DNA from: Mitosporidium daphniae
Taxonomy: Eukaryota > Microsporidia
Direction: 5' to 3'
Assembly: GCF_000760515.2 (NCBI RefSeq)
Contig: NW_013546154.1
Location: 1 to 64,000, forward strand
DNA: 64,000 bases
Numbering within the stretch: the first letter of the stretch is position 1; each line of letters opens with the position of its first letter. Below are positions 10,428 to 20,496 of this stretch, in pieces. A program made the translations under genes and the position numbers. Under the pieces are notes generated by a model. The model did no database searches, had not been told where the DNA came from, and worked only from the letters and a program-made list of their open reading frames with translations.

Positions 10428-12500
10428 CTAAGCATGAAAAAGCAATGCAGAGGCAAGCCAAGTCAATTGGGGCTCTGAGTCAACGGCATGTGCACTGATT
10501 TGGTCACCCCCACATGGCCGTTCACCTTGTACTAACGGGGCTTTTGTGAGCTCATAGCCGCTGTAGATTTGGCGGATCATCTCGGACTGTTCAACATGAG
10601 AAAGACCACAGCATGATGCTCGGAGAAGCTTTGTGATTCTGGGATACGTTTGACACTTGAGCTCATCAATCGTGCCCACGAGATAGTCAACAAAGATCAA
10701 TGAGGAAAACAATTCCCTCTCAAGCTGCAAAGTGAGTGCAGATGAAAGAGACCTACTATTTGGTACATGTACAAACGGCTGGTCACTTTGAGTATGCAGT
10801 GAGGCTTCATAGACAGCCCCCTGATGGCCTCTCGAGATATTGCCGTTAAAAAAACGTTCCAAGTGGATAAAGAGGAACAGAAGAACAGGAAGGGCAACAG
10901 CAGGTCCATGGCATATAGCTAATTCTACAATAAATACACCAATTTTACCCTCAAGAAGGACAAGCTCGGAAGTGACGGATGAAATAAGCGGATGTCCAAT
11001 CCTATGGTTGAGCCAGCAAAAGAGCACGATGAGTTCCATATCGGTGGCAATAGGGATGGACATCAGAAGCTGTTCCAATATTTCAATCGGAAGTGAGGAG
11101 AGCGAAGAATCTTTTGAACGTTTGGAGTTCAGGAGACTTTTTTTAGGAATCGGCGTCTCCATTGAAGGGAAATAGTCCATGAGCACGCTGAGGAATTCGT
11201 AGCGCACCCCTATTGTATCGGTGGAAGTTGGCCCGTTGTTCGGCCAACTAGACCGCAAAAGCTCGATTACAAAGAATGGAAGAATAGGTGTACTCCACAC
11301 CTTATAAAGAAGATCCCGTGATAGGGTTGGAAACTCCATTAGCCTGTCACCTGGGCTCAGAATCCATGAAGCATAGTGGCAACAATGGCCCAGGGAGATT
11401 CCAAGTGGTAATGATAAGCCTTTCTCAAAACTGTGCCGATCGTTGCAGAGTATGAGCCAGAAAATTGAATCCACAAGCCACTCTGAAGGCCGCGTCAAAG
11501 TGTGCAAAGAAAAGGCGCTATTTACGGCCAATTGGTCCTTTGCGGCCGACCCGGGTTGTAAAAGGGCTTCTTTCGAAAAGGGAGACATTGTGAGAAGGCT
11601 CATTATGCCATCCAATAGACGTGCAGAAGTAGGCAGCCGAAAGCGAAGGTAAATCCGAAGCAATTCTGCGTCCATAGATGCAACAAGCGACAATAATGAA
11701 TGCAGCAAAGCACCGCCGACTTTTAAATGTGCATCTTGATGAAACACTAGCACTAGCATCAAAATAAACCGCTCCAGCTTGATTGGCCGCCCCAGCAGTG
11801 CTAGCAAAGTCTCTGCCCAATGCGCCTCAAATGTAAACCCATCCTTCACACACGCAAGGAGCATTTGTAGAAAGTGTTCGCATCCATAGGGAGCGTCAGA
11901 AAGACATTCCGAAATTCCATTTGTTAATTTTGGAGAGCATTCGGGGCTTTCATGTTGGAGCTTTTGGGAGCATTTAGCATTCTCGATTACTGATTCCGTA
12001 AGCATGTCGATATATAAAAAAGGCTGCTGGTCTAACTTGGAGGTGACTTTAGAAAGCATGCGTGCAATTATGGGCCCATCATTAAAAAAGGCTTCACTGA
12101 ATCCACTGGAAGGTCCGTTTTGCAGGAAAAAGGTGTCGATGTGCAGCTTTTCATCGTTGATGCTAGCGTTTGTACACCTTGAGCTGATTTGCTGCGAAAA
12201 TGCGGACAGAAAAAATTCATGGGAAAATGACAAAGGGTAAGGGCTTTCTACAGCAACGGCTTCCCCTCTGTGTTCTTCTTCCAGTGTAAAAATATTGGTG
12301 AGATTTAAGGATGACTCCGAATTTTCTATTGGTTCGACACCGCTTGCATGATCATGCAAAAGACCCCCAAACTCATTGAGCAAAGAAGGAAAATTGATCC
12401 ACATGTGCGTAAGGTTTTCCAGTAAATCGGAAGGTTTCGCCCCATTCTTAAGATGGTCATAAATACTTTTTAGGATATCATCTTCCAAAAGCAAATCCAT
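10428..12500 (-). CDS. Unknown 690-residue helical protein
   Basis: A single intronless ORF, much longer than expected by chance. The start MDLLLEDDILKSIYDHLK is the first ATG. The composition is Leu/Ser/His-rich with repeated amphipathic helices (for example LLALLGRPIKLERFILMLVL, LLHSLLSLVASMDAELL), suggesting a HEAT/ARM-like solenoid. No catalytic motif, signal peptide or clear membrane span was seen; hydrophobic runs near residues 500-580 look like buried helices. I do not recognise the family. Large nuclear or cytoplasmic scaffold subunits of this kind diverge quickly. Confidence 0.7.
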   Translation of the reverse strand: MDLLLEDDILKSIYDHLKNGAKPSDLLENLTHMWINFPSLLNEFGGLLHDHASGVEPIENSESSLNLTNIFTLEEEHRGEAVAVESPYPLSFSHEFFLSAFSQQISSRCTNASINDEKLHIDTFFLQNGPSSGFSEAFFNDGPIIARMLSKVTSKLDQQPFLYIDMLTESVIENAKCSQKLQHESPECSPKLTNGISECLSDAPYGCEHFLQMLLACVKDGFTFEAHWAETLLALLGRPIKLERFILMLVLVFHQDAHLKVGGALLHSLLSLVASMDAELLRIYLRFRLPTSARLLDGIMSLLTMSPFSKEALLQPGSAAKDQLAVNSAFSLHTLTRPSEWLVDSIFWLILCNDRHSFEKGLSLPLGISLGHCCHYASWILSPGDRLMEFPTLSRDLLYKVWSTPILPFFVIELLRSSWPNNGPTSTDTIGVRYEFLSVLMDYFPSMETPIPKKSLLNSKRSKDSSLSSLPIEILEQLLMSIPIATDMELIVLFCWLNHRIGHPLISSVTSELVLLEGKIGVFIVELAICHGPAVALPVLLFLFIHLERFFNGNISRGHQGAVYEASLHTQSDQPFVHVPNSRSLSSALTLQLERELFSSLIFVDYLVGTIDELKCQTYPRITKLLRASCCGLSHVEQSEMIRQIYSGYELTKAPLVQGERPCGGDQISAHAVDSEPQLTWLASALLFHA

Positions 12501-13543
12501 TGCCTATCCAAACAATAAAAAGCGAAAGTTTAAATTTATTACTGCCCTGCCTATCATGTAGTTCGTCAAACTGCTCGTTGATTTCGTATGGCTTCTTGCG
12601 TCCTCAAATGTGCCCATTCTGAATTTTTAAAATCTTGCATCTACTGAAAAGCCAACAAATGCACAACTTGTTTATAAAGGAAGATTTTCAAATTTTGCTT
12701 GTAATGTGGCTAAATGTGGAACGGCTTCATGCGGAGTCCAGAATTTTGGTACCGTTGTGCAGATTTATCAAAAATGCAAATCCATTGTTTTTCGCTGCTA
12801 ATTTTCGATCAAAAGTGGCTCCATTCTTTTTGATAAGGAAGTTTGTCACCCTAATTTAGAGAAGGTGTCAACGCAAGTTAGAGAGATCTACTTTTCAAAA
12901 CTGGATTAAAAATGTTTGTCCAGCCTCAAAAATAGCATCTAAAAGTGACGATTTTAGCTTCCGCGTGAAAAGAAGTCTAAAAATAGCGATCAAAGTGTCG
13001 ATGGCGAAAAGGCCCGATCCGCAAATCTGGGTGACATACCCAGTGGCCCCTCTTTTTAAATCTGAAATTTAAATTTGGCCTTCACATTGAATTGTGAAAT
13101 GCTGATCTCTTTCTTCATCGCTTTGGGGCCTTCCATGATAAAATGATCCTGCAACCCTGCATTAGTGTAGATGAGTCGACAAATAGCGATAGTCAAAAGA
13201 GACGATTGAATGTGCCCAATTTTTAATGTCTCCTCAAACAACGGAACGGCAGATGCGAATGCAATTCCAGATCCAGCGAAACAAAAGGGTTGGACGCTTC
13301 ATTGGTTATGGTGTATCCAAATTTAGCAAAAAAAACCTTCGGACACATAAGTTTAGCGCACGATTGCTGTGAATCTGGGCGTGAAAGTGACTGTTATGCT
13401 TGCTAAAGTCCATGTGTTGAGATTGATAATATCGACCGATCAAAATATCGACCACCGATAACCAGCTATTTGTTTGTATTTCAAAGCGGATAATAGACAT
13501 GACTGGCAACCCCAAGAAATAAAAGCACTTATCACGGTATCTT
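12501..13543. other. Gene-poor stretch
   Basis: About 1 kb with no confident gene. A minus-strand open stretch ending at 13056 looks protein-like (AIAFASAVPLFEET-type segment, stop after KAKFKFQI) but lacks a usable start. It may be an exon of an unresolved gene or a decayed gene. Confidence 0.4.
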
Positions 13544-14211
13544 ATGACCTTTATTAGCGCTACCAACCGTCAATTTTACACTTTTAAATGCAGAGCCTAC
13601 GTTGTCAAAGCATCTGCCATCCACCACAAAAGAGGGCCTCAAGGAACTTTCAGCTACTTCAAAACTTTACCAAAAACGCTGGGGAGAATCAAGCTGCTGA
13701 GCCAATTTCAAAGGGCGGTCCATTGCAGAACGTTCCTATCGAGCCTTTTCACCGGGCCGGAAATTCGCTGTGGCATAAAAGCCTTTACAAGCGAGGATGT
13801 ATGTGACGGTCGAAGAGATGTGTTGAGCAGCCCATTTACACATTGACGTCAATTTGAATCAAAAAGATGCCGATGTGAAAACTCAGCATCAAGGCCAGTT
13901 TAATGTAACGCTGGGTTATTAGCTATTCAATAGCAGATCCAAAGGCAGTTCGGTTTGTAAAGGGATTGAATGTAAACACGACGCCTCCTCGATGCTGCTG
14001 CCAAGCTGGCAAATGATATCAAGAACATTGGGTCTCCAGTTTCAATTTCCCAAATAATGTCTCTGCTTGATAGTTTGCGGCCTATTCTTGCAGGGTATTT
14101 ATCAACTATCCTACACCGCGCTACTTGGGCCTATTTGCACTCCTCTATGGCTTGTTAATGTGTTGCATCTTTGCGCTACTGGTAGACTGTCCATTAACTG
14201 TGCAAACATGA
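13544..14211 (+). CDS. Possible intron-rich gene with C-terminal membrane span
   Basis: A tentative model. From 13831 on, one continuous reading results if introns 13799-13830, 13848-13886, 13905-13922, 13972-14005 and 14059-14093 are removed. The peptide then reads through ADPKAVRFVKGLN and LANDIKNIGSPVSIS to INYPTPRYLGLFALLYG, a hydrophobic span, and stops after CPLTVQT at 14209-14211. The 5' end is uncertain: two frames between 13544 and 13798 look protein-like. One inferred intron would be only 18 nt. The family is not recognised; a tail-anchored or small membrane protein is likely if the model is right. Confidence 0.35.
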
Positions 14212-14245
14212 AAATTTCAAAATTAGCGCCAGTGAATTAATATTT

Positions 14246-17200
14246 CTAAGCCCACATGAGACGGAAGCGCCTGAAAAAGGTTAGGTAAAGGTCGGAAATG
14301 GCGAGTTTTGCTGCTTCGCTGGCAACGGGCTCTCGCTGTGCCATCTGGTGCAGCTGTGCAAGAAAGTTGCTGAACTCGTTGAGCTCATACCAAAGCGCCA
14401 TTTCAGAGATGTGGTATAAGGAGTGGATGCGCTCAACATCGGCATGCAAAAAGTAATCCCAAACATACCCGGAAATGAAAACATCCGGCGGTATTGTGTG
14501 AAACGGCATCGCCAGCATCAGCATCGAAGGTAAGTTCACGCTAGCAGATGCGGTATCGCGATCAACACTGCTGCCAATTATAGTCTTCCCAAGAATAAGA
14601 GCCCCGCGGTGGAAACTGTCGGGGCGCGTTGCTATTTTAGAGTCCCCCATTAGCGTATCACAGTATGCAATCAGGTCGCTTTGTAGAGTGCTCTCCATCT
14701 CGGGCGAATGGAGAGGCGGAAGAACAACAAGCTCAGCAGGCACATTAAATGAAGCAGCAGGCAAATAACGAAGCTGTACAAACCGACAAAGAAAGAGCAA
14801 CAATTCCTTCACCGTGGCATCTGGGGCGCGTTCATAATCGTTTGAGAGAAGGTCAATCCACCCCAGGCGCATCAGATGGCTCACAATGATTGACGCTGGC
14901 ATTTGCGAAGGAAGGAGCAGCGGCAGACGAGCATAAACTGTTGGAGCCATCAGCTTCCCCTCGTTGATGGAAGTGAGGAATCCTAAACGTTCCAGTGCAC
15001 ACGCCAAGCGGAAAAAATGGGAGGCTAGAACGGGTGTAATGCTCTTTTCGGTTGCTTTTCCATGTGAGGCTAGAACGGGTGTAATGCTTTTTTCGGTTGC
15101 TTTTCCATGTGAGGCCTGTTCGCCACTAGTTAATCCCAGCAGAGAGAGTGGCGAGGAAAGGAATCGCTCTAAAAAGAGCTGCTTGGAGATTCCTTCCTTG
15201 CCTTTAGAGGCCATGTGGAAGGCCTGAAGTACCATGGCAGCATTGAGAGACGAGGCAGCATCCGTCCGTATGGACGGTATTGTCGATGTCTGAAGATTAT
15301 CAAGACGATTCTTGGGCATTCCCCAAAAAATGACGTGCCCCAAGGCGTCATAGTTGCGCCGTCCGGCGCGACCAGAAGCCTGCCGAAAGTCAATGGGCGT
15401 CAAAGAAGTCGATGTGGAGCCGGCAAAAATGACACTCTTGCATGGCATGTTAATTCCAAGCGCAAGCGTGGCGCCGGCAATCACCACCTGTAAATGTCTC
15501 AATCGGAACAAATGCTCCACCAACGAAAGATACCGTTTGGGAACACCTCTGTGGTGCACCCCAATTCCACGATAAAGGCCACGAAATAGGACCTTCTCCA
15601 CAGGGGATGTCATGGCTCGTGCAACGCCTTGGGCATCAATAAGCTCCCCGAGCTCTATGTCGCTTATTTTCCAACGCTGATCGTAGAAAACAAACTCGGG
15701 ATCTGGGCCTTGTGTACGCATCAAAGCAGCCATCAGGTCAGAAATTGACTCGGCCTCCATGGATTCTTCGATCCACGAATCTTTGGATGTTTTTTTTTCT
15801 GCATCGCGAACACGACGAGAGGCTCGTTGGCTACGCTCAAGCGCCGACATACGTAGGCGCTCTTCGCGCAAGTGGCGAGAATGCTTTACGGCTTCCGCAT
15901 GCTCCAGGCTTTCAATGATGTGAACGGCAAGTCGATTGCAGAAAGAGCGGTCAAAGTGGAAAATAATGGCAGGAAGGCGATCCTCCACACTTAACTCTGT
16001 CAGCAGCGGCATCACAGAGCCCATCAAATAGTTTTCATAGGTAATAGGAAACGAAGCTCCATCGTTCACTTGAGAAGGTAAATCTTCTGTTTCGTGCAGC
16101 GCTTGTTGATGCAAAGCAGAAAGAGCGTCGTTTCCAAGTGCCTTCTGAATCTGTAAAAAGTCTGTTTTTGTGATTGTGCGCTCATAAATGCACCCACGAA
16201 TCCAATTCATCAAATTTCTTGAATACGCTCGTAAATCAGAGCGGCGAATTCGAAGTCGCTCAGTAAAACACGGCATTTTTTCGTAATCAAGTTCGGCTGG
16301 CAGCTGCGCCCGAAACTTTCCTGTCTTGAATACGTCTGCAAGTCGGACCGAGTCTCCAGACAGCAAGTAAAAGTCTGGGGGAAGTTGACGATCAAAGTCA
16401 TCCATGGATAAAGAGAGCAGCTGGTGCCAAAGTAGGATCCGCCCGTCTCCGCCCATTCGGCGGCGTACGGAGAGCAATGATGAGGTGGATGCCAAATTTT
16501 GACTCTCAACAGCGTCATGATCCTGATTTTCGTCATTGCTTTCCTTCGTTTGAGCAATCTCCTTTTTCAAGAGATTTTGTCTCTCTGTTGGCCCAACAGA
16601 CCCGCTAAAAATGTGATATTGGAGGTCTGAATATCTCTCGGCATGATCGATAAGGCGGCATTGAATGCCAGCACGCTCTTGAATGGTCGAAAGCCATTTG
16701 AAAAAAGCCTCTTTGTTTCCTACAGTAGCTGAGAGAGCAAGAACTGGTGCTCTGGAGGTCATCAAAATTTTCTCCCAAGAGCCACTTTTACCCTCTTCGG
16801 AGATGGTGTGAATCTCGTCAAGAATGACGTATTCGACCCGGTTGAAAAAAGACTCTTCATAAAGAGGCGACGTGATAAACCGCTCAATCACTTCAGGAAA
16901 AGTGACCAAAATCTGGGCATCCCACGCATGGAACACCTCCAGATCGGTGAGATATCCCAACAATCGAGAGGCGCTGTTCTTTGGATATTGCTTGTGTTTG
17001 AAGCGCGCATACACATCAGCCACAACCTGGTCCATCAATGCCTTGTTTGGAGCCACATAGAGAACAACACCTGTGTCTGAACGCCGGAGCACTCTTTCCA
17101 TGGCATAGTAGCAAATGAATGTCTTTCCAGAAGAAGTAGGTGCCGATATGAGAGCAGAATGGCCCTCGTCGACTGCGTCAAGCAGTTCAACCTGCCAGGG

Positions 17201-18808
17201 ATCGGGGCGGAATCGGACACGTGGATCCACCACAGGACCCTCATTAGCGGCATCACTTCGCAGAGCCAAATGCCCACAAAAGAGAAGCTGGAAGCGCACA
17301 TAGGAATGACGCACCTTGTATTTACCGACCTCCCGACTTGCTCGAACAAGGGCGCTCTCCATCGCTTTGATGACATCTTTTTTAGAAAAAGTTTTGGAAG
17401 CCCACTCGATGATGAACTTGGAGCCTGCATCTAAAAATCCAAATAGCGCAAAGGAAGGAAGAATAACGGCCTCCAGTTGAGAAGGCGTTAGAGCCGCCAG
17501 AAGCGAGGTTTCTTGTTCACAACCGCTGTCAATGATTTCAAATAGCACTTCAAAAAGAGCGATGGCATGCACAAAGTCTGCATCTTTGGTGGAGGTTGCA
17601 AGATCAGAAGATCTGTTCAAAACGTTGCTCCTCCAAGCATCGCCAAAAATCCGAAGCTTTTCCAAAAGCATCGACACGTATATTGCCGGTGACGAGGTTT
17701 CGCGATCGATCCGCAACTGATCTAGGATGGCTAACTTGGAATCGATCGTTCGACTCGTAGAACAGCTCTCTCTTGCCACAGCAAGGATTTTTTGCTGACG
17801 AACCAAATCTGCCTCCATCAAACGACGGGTGTTTTCTTGCTTCATCAATTCTGCCTTTGAAAGTGACTTTTTGATGCCACTTTTTGCATGAGAAGGCTTC
17901 TTTTTTTCACTGCCCTTTGTGACTGGATCGTCCGAACGAAGGACTTGATTGAAGCAGGAAGAAGCGCCGTGGAGTGAACTTGCGTATGTGCTGATACGGG
18001 TCATGATTCGCTGTTCTCGCCTTCGCTCTTGCTGCTCCGGAGTGAATCGATGCGAAAAAGTAGTCAAAGCGGATATTTGATCCTCTTTTTCAATGTTTGG
18101 GTCAAGATCATCCGTCACTTGCTGATAAATCTTGCCATTGTGCGACGAGGTGGACGAGATCTTTTTCAAAGAGGTCTCCAACTCTTCCATGGAGGAAGTG
18201 TTTTCAAGACAAGCAGAAATGGATTGCCGATGGCCCTCTAATTTGCGAATCTCGACTTCTTCTAAAGGAAGAGGTCCATCGAGGTTCTTGTCGTCATACA
18301 TGGTCAGATATCTCGGATCGGCGGGCATGGTAAAGCAATAAAGACGCTCTCCAATCAAAAAGGAGCGCTCTGAAAGGATTGCAATGGTGATTCCGGCTTG
18401 AATGGCTTGTTTCACGTGCGAAGTTGACTGAACAGATATGATGAGAGGACAAGTGGAGGCATGTTTGCTCAAAAGCTTGACGTCGTTTGGATTTCCTCTG
18501 GAGAGGCAAAGCGATTGGACGCCACTAGAGGCATCCTTAAATGCATCGATAAATACATTAATCTCTTCGATTGTAACGTCTGGATGTGGATCCTCTGGGC
18601 ATGGCACTAAAAGCCTTAAATGGGAGAGGCCATTCAAGGCGAGCTGACGGGCAAGAATGGAAGATGCGCAAGATAGGGATACATTTTTTCTGGTCACATT
18701 CTTTTTAATAAAACAGATAATGGATGCTGTCACTACCAAAGACGTGGATCCCCCAAAGTACTTTCCAATATCGACATAATCAAAGTGCTCCTGAAAAGTA
18801 GAATCCAT
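14246..18808 (-). CDS. DDX60/Ski2-like DExH RNA helicase
   Basis: An intronless ORF of 1520 residues. The N-terminal ~500 residues include a weakly conserved PIN-like region and charged linkers. The helicase core has motif I APTSSGKT (near residue 550), motif II DEIH (near 660), motif III SAT (LALSATVG) and motif VI QASGRAGRR (near 1150), with GVHHRGVP and GATLALGINMP between. The order, the DEIH box and the long N- and C-terminal extensions match the DDX60 branch of the Ski2 superfamily; animal members act in antiviral RNA sensing, while fungal roles are unclear. An in-frame 15-residue duplication (ASHGKATEKSITPVL twice) lies near residue 1240. The lack of introns is striking next to the intron-rich neighbours. 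Confidence 0.88.
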   Translation of the reverse strand: MDSTFQEHFDYVDIGKYFGGSTSLVVTASIICFIKKNVTRKNVSLSCASSILARQLALNGLSHLRLLVPCPEDPHPDVTIEEINVFIDAFKDASSGVQSLCLSRGNPNDVKLLSKHASTCPLIISVQSTSHVKQAIQAGITIAILSERSFLIGERLYCFTMPADPRYLTMYDDKNLDGPLPLEEVEIRKLEGHRQSISACLENTSSMEELETSLKKISSTSSHNGKIYQQVTDDLDPNIEKEDQISALTTFSHRFTPEQQERRREQRIMTRISTYASSLHGASSCFNQVLRSDDPVTKGSEKKKPSHAKSGIKKSLSKAELMKQENTRRLMEADLVRQQKILAVARESCSTSRTIDSKLAILDQLRIDRETSSPAIYVSMLLEKLRIFGDAWRSNVLNRSSDLATSTKDADFVHAIALFEVLFEIIDSGCEQETSLLAALTPSQLEAVILPSFALFGFLDAGSKFIIEWASKTFSKKDVIKAMESALVRASREVGKYKVRHSYVRFQLLFCGHLALRSDAANEGPVVDPRVRFRPDPWQVELLDAVDEGHSALISAPTSSGKTFICYYAMERVLRRSDTGVVLYVAPNKALMDQVVADVYARFKHKQYPKNSASRLLGYLTDLEVFHAWDAQILVTFPEVIERFITSPLYEESFFNRVEYVILDEIHTISEEGKSGSWEKILMTSRAPVLALSATVGNKEAFFKWLSTIQERAGIQCRLIDHAERYSDLQYHIFSGSVGPTERQNLLKKEIAQTKESNDENQDHDAVESQNLASTSSLLSVRRRMGGDGRILLWHQLLSLSMDDFDRQLPPDFYLLSGDSVRLADVFKTGKFRAQLPAELDYEKMPCFTERLRIRRSDLRAYSRNLMNWIRGCIYERTITKTDFLQIQKALGNDALSALHQQALHETEDLPSQVNDGASFPITYENYLMGSVMPLLTELSVEDRLPAIIFHFDRSFCNRLAVHIIESLEHAEAVKHSRHLREERLRMSALERSQRASRRVRDAEKKTSKDSWIEESMEAESISDLMAALMRTQGPDPEFVFYDQRWKISDIELGELIDAQGVARAMTSPVEKVLFRGLYRGIGVHHRGVPKRYLSLVEHLFRLRHLQVVIAGATLALGINMPCKSVIFAGSTSTSLTPIDFRQASGRAGRRNYDALGHVIFWGMPKNRLDNLQTSTIPSIRTDAASSLNAAMVLQAFHMASKGKEGISKQLFLERFLSSPLSLLGLTSGEQASHGKATEKSITPVLASHGKATEKSITPVLASHFFRLACALERLGFLTSINEGKLMAPTVYARLPLLLPSQMPASIIVSHLMRLGWIDLLSNDYERAPDATVKELLLFLCRFVQLRYLPAASFNVPAELVVLPPLHSPEMESTLQSDLIAYCDTLMGDSKIATRPDSFHRGALILGKTIIGSSVDRDTASASVNLPSMLMLAMPFHTIPPDVFISGYVWDYFLHADVERIHSLYHISEMALWYELNEFSNFLAQLHQMAQREPVASEAAKLAISDLYLTFFRRFRLMWA
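15021..15110. repeat. In-frame 45-bp tandem duplication in the helicase gene
   Basis: Two copies at 15021-15065 and 15066-15110 differ by a single base. They encode two copies of a 15-residue segment in the region following the helicase core. The near-identity indicates a recent event. Confidence 0.95.
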
Positions 18809-19399
18809 AAAATTGTAAAATGCAAACTCTAACTTGTGCGCAAATTCAGCATTAAATTTTCAATTTAACACATCCAACATGCAGTAGGTAGACCCTCCTC
18901 AATTGGCGGGATCATCCGACCCCCCCCCCCCATTGCAAGAGATGACAAGCGAAATTCCTTTTGCTTGCATGTTTGTGCGCGAGCGCACAAACATGTCCAA
19001 CAAACACTTGCTGTTCTCAGTGATAGGCAGTGGGGTCCAACTTATTATTAAACTTGACCATTGGTATGCACAAACTGTACGGTTCCCAAAATAAACAAAA
19101 ACAAAACCAAATGTACACATCAAACTGCATTGCAAGTGGGCCAGCCGAAAAAATCCAAACATTTACAAAGTTGTGCAAAATAGTCGACTGGTAGAATTGG
19201 CCCCCCCCCAAAGTTTATCTCACAATTGCAAAAAGCAAGATAGGTCTCGGGATCAAACGAAACGCAATACTAAGGGAGCCTCTGAAAATTTTTAACACAC
19301 ATGCTAAAAGGCACTTATTGAAGACGCGCCTTTCCAAACGGTGGCCATTAGGATAAAGATTCACTGAAATTACAATTTTAATGAAAAGGGGTTTCTCCC
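18809..19399. other. Intergenic region with poly-C tracts
   Basis: About 590 bp with no gene seen. It contains a C12 run at 18920-18931 and a C9 run at 19201-19209, plus a small palindrome GTGCGCGAGCGCAC near 18973. Open frames here are short and overlap each other on both strands. Confidence 0.6.
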
Positions 19400-20241
19400 C
19401 TAAATGGACATTGAAGACCTCAAAGATTCCAGCTCGTCTTCAACAGAGCGGTATTTCTTTGTACCCATGGGATTATCTAAAAAGTTAACAGATGCTCGCA
19501 TTACTGCCTTCAATATTATTGAAGCTCGGAAGCTCAAGCTTTTCAGAGGGAGCACCTTCCCTGATTGCAAGAAGCTTCTCATCTAATTGCTCTTGCTGCA
19601 GTAAAGCAAGCTCATTTTCTAGCTCTTGCTGGCCGGTTACAAAAGCTACCCATACCTCATTTGCATCTAAGGCCAGTCCTATAGGCTGCGACACAGCCAA
19701 CGAGATTTCAGAAGCAATGTCAATTTGCTCCCGAATATCCTCCATTGTAGAGTCAACATTGCCGATGCTTCTAATAAACCAATTAATCATTGGGCTAATC
19801 TCACAATGCGCCATGTATGGATTTCATCGCTTCGGATCCTGCCTTCATCACTTGCATGACCTAAAAAAAGGACACCCCAATACCTCGAGATTGATGTGGG
19901 CATTTTCGATTGTCATCACCTGTGATTCCAAAGTTGTTATGGTTCCTGCGATTTTTTCTAACTCGGCCTCGAGCGAATGTTTTTTCTTCAAAGCAAGCAT
20001 TGCAACTAGATAACGATCAGGACAAAGCCTCCACAATACCTCGCTTATTTTTTGTGGCATTATCTCTGGCAATTTCCAGTTCATTCTCGATCTTTTTATA
20101 GATGTATTTTTCCTTTTTTTCTAGCTCAACTATCATGTCCTTTAGCTTTGAAATGGCCTCTGTGGGGCTTGTGGAGCTTTGAGCACCCATGATGGTGCTG
20201 CTTCCGGTCAATGAAAACCGAGAGAAGAACCCAGAGAACAT
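19400..20241 (-). CDS. SNF7: ESCRT-III subunit Snf7/CHMP4
   Basis: Encodes 231 residues with five introns: 20006-20039, 19861-19883, 19771-19804, 19629-19655 and 19487-19514. The start MFSGFFSRF resembles the CHMP4 membrane-inserting N-terminus. A basic coiled coil follows (EKKEKYIYKKIENELEIA, KKKHSLEAELEKI), then INLEVMQVMKAGSEAMKSIH and an acidic C-terminal half ending EDELESLRSSMSI. Snf7 polymerises into the filaments that drive membrane scission in multivesicular-body sorting. The 27-nt intron at 19629-19655 contains no stop and keeps frame, so both spliced and retained forms would be translatable; family comparison favours removal. About 255 bp separate it from the divergent PITP gene. 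Confidence 0.88.
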
Positions 20242-20496
20242 TTCAAATAAAATTGAAGCAAATTTTAATGTTTAATTTTGGCCAAAGGCAAGTGTGTAGA
20301 TGATGAGTATCACCCGTATTGTCAATTGGGCATATAAAAAGCCAGCAAAGGGTTGCGCCCTCAATTTATTTGACAATCTATTGTTGCCCCAAAAGGGTCC
20401 AAGGGTTACACCACTGATAATTCAATTGTAAATTTTAATTTGTATTTTGTAATTTGACCCCTCCCCTAAAAAGTTTATTTCTCTGCGACTAATCAA

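Noticed and set aside
13306-13566. Minus-strand 86-codon ORF
   Set aside because: No splice-consistent extension and no recognisable domain; left as part of the gene-poor stretch.
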